Below are positions 18,944 to 26,248 of a DNA stretch of 35,897 nucleotides, piece after piece. A program made the translations under genes and the position numbers. A model generated the notes under the pieces. That model was not told the origin of the DNA. It made no database searches and saw only the letters and a program-made list of their open reading frames with translations. Position 1 is the first letter of the stretch. Each line of letters begins with the position of its first letter. The DNA is from Lachnospiraceae bacterium (GTDB lineage Bacteria; Bacillota; Clostridia; Lachnospirales; Lachnospiraceae), in NCBI GenBank assembly GCA_009787745.1, contig WQST01000002.1, positions 1-35,897 of the forward strand. Direction: 5' to 3'.

Positions 18944-20140
18944 CTAATCAATTGCAATCACCGAGCCTTGATCGTAATACCCAACGGTATCTTTATCAGA
19001 AATTACCGTAATTGTCATCACATCATACATCCGGTGATACACTTTGAACTCTTCACGCTCAAAACCCGTAACCCCGAGAGAAATCAAGTAGTCCCCGCCT
19101 TGCAGTAACATTTTTTGCGTAAAAGTAATATTCTTAACCGTTCCCGCGCTTACTGTCTCAAAGAAAACCTTTTCCGCCATCGTATTAGTTCCGGTAATCT
19201 CAGTCCCTTTACTGTCTTTTACTGTAAAAGCAAAGATCGGCGCTTTTATCTCAGCATTAAAGCGAACACGCATAAAAACGGAATAATCCCTGCCTTTGAT
19301 AATTGCGTTGACTTTTGTGCCGTCTTCCTCCGTAATATAGCAATCCTCAATGACGGCTTCTTTTGTACCATATTCTTGTAAATCAGGATTTAATATTTCG
19401 TATTGCCCGACTAAAACGCGTTTGTAAGCGTCTATCATTTCTTTGGGGTTGCCTTCACATAATTTCTCACCCTGATTTAATAAAATAACCCGATCACAAT
19501 ATTTTGCAATACTGCTTAAGTCATGACTGACAAAAATAATCGTTTTGCCCATCTTCCTAAATTCTTCAAATTTTTGATAACACTTCGTTTGAAAAAAGAC
19601 ATCGCCGACGGATAGGGCTTCATCGACAATCAATATTTCGGGTTCAATATTGATGGCGACGGCAAAAGCCAGACGGACAAACATCCCGCTTGAATAGGTT
19701 TTGACAGGTTGATTGACATAATCACCGATATCGGCAAAGGAAAGAATCGCATCAAGCTTGGCGGTGATTTCTTTTTCCGAATAGCCCATCATCGTACCGT
19801 TTAAGTAGATGTTCTCAATCCCGTTATACTCCATATTGAATCCTGCCCCCAACTCCAGTAAAGCGGAAATACGCCCATTTACCAAAGCAGTGCCGCTTGT
19901 GGGATTAAGAACACCTGTTATTATTTTGAGAATCGTTGATTTTCCCGCACCGTTGACACCGATAATACCGACGGTTTCCCCTTGATAAATCACCAAATCA
20001 ACGCCTTTAAGAGCATAATGCTCTTTAAACTTTTTGCGCTTTAAACCAATCGCGTCAAAAAGGCGGTCGGAAGGGCGGTCATAGAGTTTATAAACTTTTT
20101 CAAGACCATTTAGCGAAATGGCAATCGGGGGCTCTTGCAT
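18944..20140 (-). CDS. wzt: Polysaccharide ABC exporter ATPase with C-terminal carbohydrate-binding domain (Wzt-like)
   Basis: About 398 residues. The nucleotide-binding domain has Walker A GVNGAGKST (Lys67), signature YSSGMFVRLAFAVA, Walker B ILIVDEALSVGD and H-loop FVSHD, characteristic of the Wzt/TagH/RfbE class. Residues about 255-398 form a beta-rich Wzt_C-type domain, which in O9a-type systems binds the cap on the finished chain. Plain TagH and Streptococcus RgpD lack or differ in this domain. Start ATG 20140 with AAAGGA six bases upstream gives a 10-bp gap after the permease stop. It sits between Wzm and the methyltransferase/kinase. Confidence 0.92.
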   Translation of the reverse strand: MQEPPIAISLNGLEKVYKLYDRPSDRLFDAIGLKRKKFKEHYALKGVDLVIYQGETVGIIGVNGAGKSTILKIITGVLNPTSGTALVNGRISALLELGAGFNMEYNGIENIYLNGTMMGYSEKEITAKLDAILSFADIGDYVNQPVKTYSSGMFVRLAFAVAINIEPEILIVDEALSVGDVFFQTKCYQKFEEFRKMGKTIIFVSHDLSSIAKYCDRVILLNQGEKLCEGNPKEMIDAYKRVLVGQYEILNPDLQEYGTKEAVIEDCYITEEDGTKVNAIIKGRDYSVFMRVRFNAEIKAPIFAFTVKDSKGTEITGTNTMAEKVFFETVSAGTVKNITFTQKMLLQGGDYLISLGVTGFEREEFKVYHRMYDVMTITVISDKDTVGYYDQGSVIAID

Positions 20141-20150
20141 CTTTTTTCCT

Positions 20151-21146
20151 TTATAAAACATCAGCGAAATGCGGGCGCAAACGCTTGAAAACCAGCGAAC
20201 CTAAGCAAAAAATCATCACCGTGAAAATCCAGAAGTAGGTTGATGAATAGAAATGCTCGAAAAACCAGATATCTCCATACATTGAATTGCGGAAACCTTC
20301 AACAATATAAACCATTGGATTTAGTTTAAAGATCGGTTTTAGCTGATCAGGCACCATTGAAATATCCCACAAAATCGGGGTCGCCCACATCCCGACCTGC
20401 AAAACTATCGCAATAATTTGCGTTAAATCTTTAAAGAAAACGACAATCGCACTAGTTAGATAGCTGGCCGCCAGAACAAGCAGGAAGGTACAGAAACTAT
20501 AGTAAATAATCTGCAACATATAGATATTGGGATAATAGCCGTATGAAGCAGATAAAATAATCAGAATAACCATGAAAAAAAGATGAATAAAAGTCGCGGC
20601 AATCAGCTTGATAATCGGAAGAATACTGATATTGAAAACCACTTTTTTGACAAGGTAATTATATTCAATAAGACCTGACGTCCCGTTTACCAATGCTTCC
20701 TGAAAATAAAACCACGGCACGAGTCCGCTGGTAAGAAATAATACATAGGGAACTTCGATTCCGCCGGCTAATAACTGACTGCGGGTATTAAATACTTTAT
20801 CAAAAACAATCCAATACATCACTACTGTCACAATCGGCTGAACCATCGCCCAAATAAAACCCAAGTATGAACCTGCATAACGTTTTTTAAAGTCATTTTT
20901 GGCAAGCTTCCAGATCATCTTGCGGCTCTGCCATAATTCTTTCGGTAAAATCGTCAATCGATCATAATAAACGCTAAATATAACCGCGCCGAAGGCTAAT
21001 AAAACACAGGCACAAATTTTCTTAAGCCGTTCCGTTATCGGGTCGGCAAGCGGATTATCATGTAATAAAATAACGCCTGCTATTAATCCGCAGAAGAAAA
21101 TGACAATAAGAATCCTTATCAATTTATGTTTACGGTTATGATTCAC
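20151..21146 (-). CDS. wzm: Polysaccharide ABC-2 exporter permease (Wzm/TagG-like)
   Basis: 331 residues. The ABC-2 core is recognisable from NDFKKRYAGSYLGFIWAMVQP through PMVYIVEGFRNSMYG, with six membrane helices. It has about 70 extra N-terminal residues carrying two more hydrophobic segments (IRILIVIFFCGLIAGVILL and CACVLLAFGAVIFSVYY), unusual compared with the roughly 260-residue Wzm. It starts at GTG in a GTGA overlap with the rfbC stop; the ribosome binding site is weak, so coupling to rfbC is likely. Partner of the Wzt gene 10 bp downstream. Confidence 0.92.
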   Translation of the reverse strand: MNHNRKHKLIRILIVIFFCGLIAGVILLHDNPLADPITERLKKICACVLLAFGAVIFSVYYDRLTILPKELWQSRKMIWKLAKNDFKKRYAGSYLGFIWAMVQPIVTVVMYWIVFDKVFNTRSQLLAGGIEVPYVLFLTSGLVPWFYFQEALVNGTSGLIEYNYLVKKVVFNISILPIIKLIAATFIHLFFMVILIILSASYGYYPNIYMLQIIYYSFCTFLLVLAASYLTSAIVVFFKDLTQIIAIVLQVGMWATPILWDISMVPDQLKPIFKLNPMVYIVEGFRNSMYGDIWFFEHFYSSTYFWIFTVMIFCLGSLVFKRLRPHFADVL

Positions 21147-21688
21147 TTAATTGACAGACCTTTCCAAAGTTTGTCGCGTTCAGATAATATCGGGGCTATT
21201 CCTGTATCTATCGGCCATTCGACCCCAATTGAGGGGTCATTATACATAATTCCGCCTTCGTCATGAGGATGATAGAAATCACTGCATTTATACGCAAATT
21301 CGGCATAATCTGAAAGTACCATAAACCCATGAGCAAAACCCTTCGGGACGAAAAATTGTTTTTTATTCTCGGCAGAGAGGTTAACACCATACCATTGGCC
21401 GTAAGTTTCAGAACCTTCGCGAATATCCACCGCTACGTCAAATACTTCACCGCTTAACACGCGAACCAGCTTGTCCTGCGGATGTTCAACCTGATAGTGA
21501 AGTCCGCGGAGAACCCCTTTAACCGAAGAAGATTGGTTATCTTGAACGAATCGGCAATCAATACCGATTTCGGTGAAATCATTTTGGTTAAAAGTCTCCA
21601 TAAAATAACCGCGCGTATCGCCAAAGACTTGGGGGGTAATGATTTTCAGACCCGCGATAAAACAGGTTTCAACATTTATTTTGCCCAT
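21143..21688 (-). CDS. rfbC: dTDP-4-dehydrorhamnose 3,5-epimerase
   Basis: About 181 residues, the normal RmlC length. Cupin fold with GVLRGLHYQ (catalytic His), KGFAHGFMVLSD and SDFYHPHDEGGIMYNDP; the segment VEWPI closes the family pattern. Converts dTDP-4-keto-6-deoxy-glucose to the L-lyxo form. Start ATG 21688 with GGAG five bases upstream rather than GTG 21694. Coupled to the permease by a GTGA overlap. Confidence 0.96.
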   Translation of the reverse strand: MGKINVETCFIAGLKIITPQVFGDTRGYFMETFNQNDFTEIGIDCRFVQDNQSSSVKGVLRGLHYQVEHPQDKLVRVLSGEVFDVAVDIREGSETYGQWYGVNLSAENKKQFFVPKGFAHGFMVLSDYAEFAYKCSDFYHPHDEGGIMYNDPSIGVEWPIDTGIAPILSERDKLWKGLSIK

Positions 21689-21745
21689 TGTCACTCCATT
21701 TCTTCTTGACTCTTCATACTACAATAGCATAATTGCGGAACGCAT

Positions 21746-23032
21746 TCAATCCAAATAGCTTAAATTCAAATCAACATTTCCGTTTATTCCGTCAATTTGA
21801 CCTCTGGAGCTATATTGCCACATTTGATAGTAGCCTGTATATTGAGGGATATCACGGTATTCGGCAAGCCATACGATATATTCTGATAACTGCTCCATAT
21901 CTAACTGATTATACAGCCAACTGCGCGCGGCATATATCCCCGCATGATACCCCGCATTTTTTATTGTTTCCATAAATGCTTTGCTAATATCAGTCCGCAA
22001 TGATTTATTTAGGTTATCAGCACGACCGAGTCCGCCTGTTCCTGTTCCTTCACTGTCGATAAAAATCGGATAAGCAAGCTTAAATTCTTCGACCATCGCA
22101 ATAACCATACTGGCTTCTTCAACGGCTTCCATAACCGTAATCGCCTGCGTAAAAAAGTAAACACCGACAGGAATCCCCGCATTAAGCGCGCCGCGCATAT
22201 TAGCTTTAAAGTAAGGGTCTTCAATCAAAGAACCTGATGTCCAACCGCGGTACCCGACGCGGATAATCGCAAATTCAACTCCCGCGTCTTTGACTTTATG
22301 CCAATCAATCTCTTTATTCCATTTGGAAACATCAATGCCCAACTTGGCGCCTGTCCACGAACCAAGCGGTTCTGTATACTCCGTTGCATCCCGCTCATTA
22401 TCAGCCATTTTATCAATGACATCCTCGACTGCAACATCTATTTGACTCTCGCTAAATATTTTTAGATCCAGTTCATTCATGGCGATGAACTCAATTTTTT
22501 GCTTGATATTAATCCTTGCAGGTTCGGTTTGCGTCCGAAAACCTGTCTGCGGATTAAGGATAACGACGCTTTCACCCGCACTTAGCGGGCTGATATAAAT
22601 TAAACCATCTTTATCATTGTCACGGTATTCCACACCGTCAACACTTACACTAAATTCAACCCCTGTAATGTTGCGTCCGAGAATATCAACAATGTGGATA
22701 CGTAAATCTTTTTCTACCGAACTAAGCACAAGGTTTGCCGTTTTCCCGTATTTGACTTGAATACTTCCCGGTTCATACGGGTCAGCGTCAAAAAAAGACG
22801 GATCTTTCATAAAAGCCGAAGGGTCTGCGCCTGTCAATAATCCTTGCGAATCGCTGACGGGAACCGTAAATTGCCCCTGAGTCTCGGTTTCTGACTGATT
22901 AAAACCCAAATAGCCGCTAATCTGAGCATAATTAAGCGCCGCAACTACGGAAAGGATAATAATTATTATTAACACCGCTGTCATAACTGCATGTTTGATT
23001 AAGCGTGAGTTTTGGTTAGGGTTAGAGCCCAT
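21746..23032 (-). CDS. Membrane-anchored GH25 muramidase (small paralogue)
   Basis: About 428 residues. A short basic N-terminus, one membrane helix (about 14-37) and an extracellular beta-rich region of about 85-190 precede a GH25 lysozyme domain (about 228-428). GH25 signatures: LGIDVSKWN (first Asp), YPIFIDSEG with the Asp-x-Glu catalytic pair, and MWQYSSRGQIDGINGNVDLN. GH25 enzymes cleave the MurNAc-GlcNAc bond. It starts at ATG 23032 with GAGG six bases upstream and overlaps the end of rfbA by 11 bp, so it is firmly part of the sugar-synthesis operon. It is a paralogue of the larger GH25 protein at the start of the cluster. Confidence 0.93.
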   Translation of the reverse strand: MGSNPNQNSRLIKHAVMTAVLIIIIILSVVAALNYAQISGYLGFNQSETETQGQFTVPVSDSQGLLTGADPSAFMKDPSFFDADPYEPGSIQVKYGKTANLVLSSVEKDLRIHIVDILGRNITGVEFSVSVDGVEYRDNDKDGLIYISPLSAGESVVILNPQTGFRTQTEPARINIKQKIEFIAMNELDLKIFSESQIDVAVEDVIDKMADNERDATEYTEPLGSWTGAKLGIDVSKWNKEIDWHKVKDAGVEFAIIRVGYRGWTSGSLIEDPYFKANMRGALNAGIPVGVYFFTQAITVMEAVEEASMVIAMVEEFKLAYPIFIDSEGTGTGGLGRADNLNKSLRTDISKAFMETIKNAGYHAGIYAARSWLYNQLDMEQLSEYIVWLAEYRDIPQYTGYYQMWQYSSRGQIDGINGNVDLNLSYLD

Positions 23033-23891
23033 TGGCAACCTCTGTTAAATAGATACCGTAATCGGTTTTGGTTAGTGGTTCAGCCAGTTTAAGGAGTTGT
23101 TTTTTATCAATAAAACCGCGTTTATAAGCGATTTCTTCAATACAAGAGATATATAGCCCCTGACGCTTTTGGAACGCGGCGACGAAATTGGCGGCTTCAA
23201 GCAAAGAATCGTGATTTCCTGTATCAAGCCAGGCAAATCCGCGCCCAAGTGTTTCGACATGCAAAGCACCGCGTAACAAATATTCATTATTTACGCTTGT
23301 AATTTCGATTTCACCGCGTGAGCTTGGCTTGACATTGGCGGCGATTTCAACGACTTCATTATCATAAAAGTAAAGGCCCGGGACGGCATAGTTACTGCGG
23401 GGACGGGTCGGCTTTTCTTCAATGGAGATGGCTTTACCGTTTTCATCAAATTCGACTACGCCATATTCACGGGGGTCGCGGACATAGTAACCGAAAATAG
23501 TCGCGCCTGCTTCTCGGGCGGCGGCGGTGCGCAGAATCCGCGAAAAGCTATGCCCGTAGAAAATGTTATCGCCGAGAATAAGTGCCACACTATCTGTTCC
23601 GATGAAGCCGGCACCGATAATGAATGCGTCGGCTAGGCCGCGAGGGTATTCCTGAACAGCGTAAGTAAAACTCATGCCGAGTTCCCGCCCGTCGCCTAAG
23701 AGTTCTTCGAAAACCGTGATATCGCGGGGGGTGGAAATAATGAGGATTTCGCGGATGTCGGATAGCATGAGGATTGAGAGGGGGTAGTAAATCATGGGCT
23801 TATCGAAGACGGGCATGATTTGTTTACTGATGGCTTTCGTCAGGGGGTATAGTCTGGTTCCGGCTCCGCCGGCTAAGATGATACCTTTCAT
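23022..23891 (-). CDS. rfbA: Glucose-1-phosphate thymidylyltransferase
   Basis: 289 residues, typical RmlA. Makes dTDP-glucose from dTTP and glucose-1-phosphate. N-terminal nucleotide-binding motif GIILAGGAGTRLYPLT, SKQIMPVFDKPMIYYPLS, LILGDNIFYGH and EEKPTRPRSNYAVPGLYFYD, then AWLDTGNHDSLLEA. Start ATG 23891 with AAAGGA five bases upstream. It follows a hairpin that may end the inserted Rpn-type gene. Confidence 0.97.
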   Translation of the reverse strand: MKGIILAGGAGTRLYPLTKAISKQIMPVFDKPMIYYPLSILMLSDIREILIISTPRDITVFEELLGDGRELGMSFTYAVQEYPRGLADAFIIGAGFIGTDSVALILGDNIFYGHSFSRILRTAAAREAGATIFGYYVRDPREYGVVEFDENGKAISIEEKPTRPRSNYAVPGLYFYDNEVVEIAANVKPSSRGEIEITSVNNEYLLRGALHVETLGRGFAWLDTGNHDSLLEAANFVAAFQKRQGLYISCIEEIAYKRGFIDKKQLLKLAEPLTKTDYGIYLTEVANGL

Positions 23892-23936
23892 GGGAGTCCT
23901 TTCTATATTCAGTGTACCGTATTTATCCTTCTTGGG

Positions 23937-23965
23937 AAAAGCCCCAACCGCTAAACGGAAGGGGC
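23937..23965 (-). terminator. Candidate terminator after the Rpn-type gene
   Basis: Minus-strand GCCCC-TT-CCG, loop, CGG-TT-GGGGC (23965 to 23941) followed by TTTT then CCC. Stem is good, U-run short. A minus-strand TATAAT (23977-23982) without a clear -35 lies just upstream, so it might instead act in a short rfbA leader. Confidence 0.5.
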
Positions 23966-24028
23966 ATTACCTTTTTATTATAATCAAATTTCGGGGAAAA
24001 ATCTATAGTATTTTGAAATTATTTAGCC

Positions 24029-24913
24029 TTATCCGTTTACAGCGGCCAGCCTTGCTTCAAGTGCGGCGATTATTGCTTTGCTTTTAATAAGTTCAGTATC
24101 TTTCTCGGCAAGTTCAGCTTCTTTTTCATCCAATTTCTCTTGCATCTCTTCACGGACTTCATCTCTTAGGCGCTCTTCGGTTTCCCATATGCACATATAT
24201 TTTTCCCTCGCTTTCCTTGATTGCTTGACTTTCGTAACTATTGTATGGATATCATTCAGCCGGCTATTTACAGCATTTTCTTCGGTTGAATTAGCTATGT
24301 ACTTTAGTAAGGCGTTTAGTTCATCAGTACCGCCAATTTTATCTGATGTATTTAGATAAATGCGGTATGCTCCGTCATCTAATAGTAGTTCATTATTTTC
24401 AAGGCATATATTAGTAAATGTGTATTTTATCATATCTAAGCCGAATATATCGAATGAGGAGCAAATAATTATCAGTACATCATCAAGTTCGTTATATCCG
24501 CTGCCCGGTATCAACATATTTGTGTCTACCATCGCTTGATACAAACGGCTGCGCTTTCGGATATCATATTTTTTACCTCGCGCGGATTTATCGCTTTTCG
24601 CCTGCATTTCGATATTTATGATGGCTTTGCGTTTTAGCTTTATAGAATCATCCATCATTTCTGTAACAAGAAATGTTTTGCTAAGAGACACTTTCGTGCG
24701 AATATCAAAGCGGATTGCGCGTTTATCGATATCACCGGGTGTTTCAACTTTCTGAACCTTGATATCTTTGATTTCGATTTTTTGACCTAATACGGTGTGT
24801 AAAAAATATTCAACAAAGGCTTCACCGTATTCGTCACTCCCTGCTAGTTCAGTCATCAAGAAATCATCAATAATGCTCAAATCATCCAAAGGTTTGCGTT
24901 TTTGTTCTTTCAG
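24029..24913 (-). CDS. Rpn/PDDEXK_2-family nuclease-transposase, apparent CTG start
   Basis: About 294 residues. Family of PD-(D/E)XK nucleases annotated as Rpn or transposase-like, which promote RecA-independent recombination. The nuclease core shows Asp in RFDIRTKV and the Glu-x-Gln of INIEMQAKSD, the family's variant of E-x-K; the C-terminus is a charged coiled coil (EEMQEKLDEKEAELAEKD). The first ATG or TTG in frame (TTG 24889) has no ribosome binding site. AAGGAGG lies seven bases before CTG 24913, and the sequence from there, KEQKRKPLDDLSIIDDFL, resembles how family members begin, so I place the start at CTG. It splits rfbB from rfbA and has its own promoter and terminator, suggesting insertion. 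The start codon may have mutated from ATG. Confidence 0.82.
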   Translation of the reverse strand: MKEQKRKPLDDLSIIDDFLMTELAGSDEYGEAFVEYFLHTVLGQKIEIKDIKVQKVETPGDIDKRAIRFDIRTKVSLSKTFLVTEMMDDSIKLKRKAIINIEMQAKSDKSARGKKYDIRKRSRLYQAMVDTNMLIPGSGYNELDDVLIIICSSFDIFGLDMIKYTFTNICLENNELLLDDGAYRIYLNTSDKIGGTDELNALLKYIANSTEENAVNSRLNDIHTIVTKVKQSRKAREKYMCIWETEERLRDEVREEMQEKLDEKEAELAEKDTELIKSKAIIAALEARLAAVNG

Positions 24914-24967
24914 TTAATGTCCTCCTTCATGTGTCAGATGGCAGGACATCTCAAGTAAGGCATTCAT
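24914..24967 (-). CDS. Possible 17-codon leader ORF before the Rpn-type gene
   Basis: ATG 24967 reads MNALLEMSCHLTHEGGH and stops at TAA 24914-24916, in the same frame as and directly abutting the CTG start. Its last codons contain the AAGGAGG used by the main gene. It has only a weak ribosome binding site of its own. It could couple or regulate translation, or be chance. Confidence 0.25.
   Translation of the reverse strand: MNALLEMSCHLTHEGGH
24917..24949 (-). promoter_or_regulatory. Hairpin that covers the Rpn-type gene ribosome binding site
   Basis: In the mRNA, ATGTCCT (24949-24943) can pair perfectly with AGGACAT (24923-24917) across a 19-base loop; the right arm includes part of the AAGGAGG site. 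Translation from CTG would be low until this stem is opened, for example by a ribosome on the leader ORF. Confidence 0.4.
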
Positions 24968-25088
24968 CCGACGCCTGCCAGTTAATAGGGTATGGGGTTA
25001 ATACTCTGGCAGAATATGCCGGACAGCGTCATGAATAACGCTTTAAACAACGCAAGATTGCGCCGCTGGGAATAATAATGTTAGAATA

Positions 25089-25117
25089 ATATTACAACAG
25101 CTTTTATGTCCTGTCAA
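25089..25117 (-). promoter_or_regulatory. Promoter of the Rpn-type gene
   Basis: Minus-strand perfect TTGACA (25112-25117), 17-bp spacer, TAATAT (25089-25094). Predicted start near 25082 gives a leader of about 170 bases with an inverted repeat CTGCCAG/CTGGCAG and the stem over the ribosome binding site. It lies 27 bp after the rfbB stop. Confidence 0.65.
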
Positions 25118-25143
25118 GATACTTTTTCCAATGCCTCGCTCAC

Positions 25144-26220
25144 TTACTTATACATCCTATCATAATAATCCTGATACTCACCACTCGTAACGTGAGCCAT
25201 CCAATCGGTATTTTCAAAATACCAAGCAATCGTCAGGCGGATTCCTTCGGCGAACATCGTGTCCGGTTCCCAGCCCAAATCGGCTTTGATTTTATCAGGC
25301 GCAATGGCGTAACGGCGGTCGTGACCCTTGCGGTCTTCGACATAGGTAATCAGATCATGACTGATATGCTTTTTACGCGGGTCTGAATCCGGAAGCATGT
25401 CTAATAATGTATCTAAAATGATTTTTACGATTTCGATATTCTGCTTTTCATTATGGCCGCCGATGTTATATGTCTCAAAAAGCCCGCCTTTTTCGCAAAC
25501 CAAGTCAATCGCTTTCGCATGGTCCTCAACATACAACCAATCACGGACATTCTTCCCGTCGCCATAAACAGGCAATTTCTTACCTTGCAAAGCATTATTG
25601 ATAATCAGCGGAATAAGCTTTTCGGGGAATTGATACGGTCCGTAATTATTGGAGCAATTAGTAATATTCGCCGGAAACTTATAAGTCTCCATATAAGACC
25701 TGACCAGCATATCCGAACCTGCCTTACTCGCAGAATAAGGACTGCGCGGGTCATAAGGAGTCGTTTCATAAAAGTAAGTGCCTTCTTCCGTCAAAGAGCC
25801 GTAGACCTCATCCGTCGAAATATGGATAAACTTCTTCCCCTTTGGATAAGTACCATCTTCTTTTTCCCATGCCCCCTTAGCCGAATTAAGCATCACCAAA
25901 GTCCCCAGGACATTCGTCCGCACGAACACTTCCGGATCGGCAATACTGCGGTCAACATGACTCTCCGCCGCAAAGTGAACAACTACATCTATCTCGTTCT
26001 CACGAAAAATCGCCGTAATCTTCTCTTTATCACAAATATCCGCCTTGATAAACGAATAACCGGGATAATCGGCGACAGCCGCTAAATTCTCCGGATTTCC
26101 TGCATAAGTAAGCACGTCCACATTAATAATCTTTATCGAATCACCATATTTCCCCAACATAAAATGAATAAAATTTGACCCGATAAACCCGGCGCCCCCG
26201 GTAACTAAATATGTCGTCAT
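25144..26220 (-). CDS. rfbB: dTDP-glucose 4,6-dehydratase
   Basis: 358 residues. Extended short-chain dehydrogenase with the NAD motif TGGAGFIGSNF, HFAAESHVDRSI, STDEVYGSL, the YSASKAGSD catalytic Tyr-x3-Lys, and NCSNNYGPYQFPEKLIPL. Converts dTDP-glucose to dTDP-4-keto-6-deoxyglucose. Start ATG 26220 with GGGAGG upstream. It follows the large GH25 gene by 28 bp, so the two are probably cotranscribed. Confidence 0.97.
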   Translation of the reverse strand: MTTYLVTGGAGFIGSNFIHFMLGKYGDSIKIINVDVLTYAGNPENLAAVADYPGYSFIKADICDKEKITAIFRENEIDVVVHFAAESHVDRSIADPEVFVRTNVLGTLVMLNSAKGAWEKEDGTYPKGKKFIHISTDEVYGSLTEEGTYFYETTPYDPRSPYSASKAGSDMLVRSYMETYKFPANITNCSNNYGPYQFPEKLIPLIINNALQGKKLPVYGDGKNVRDWLYVEDHAKAIDLVCEKGGLFETYNIGGHNEKQNIEIVKIILDTLLDMLPDSDPRKKHISHDLITYVEDRKGHDRRYAIAPDKIKADLGWEPDTMFAEGIRLTIAWYFENTDWMAHVTSGEYQDYYDRMYK

Positions 26221-26248
26221 GACAACCTCCCAAATCCTATAATCTAAA

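Noticed and set aside
24914..24967. Rpn-type gene truncated by a nonsense mutation, with the leader ORF as its true N-terminus
   Set aside because: Leader sequence (SCHLTHEGGH) does not resemble the family, and the residues after CTG already give a normal start.
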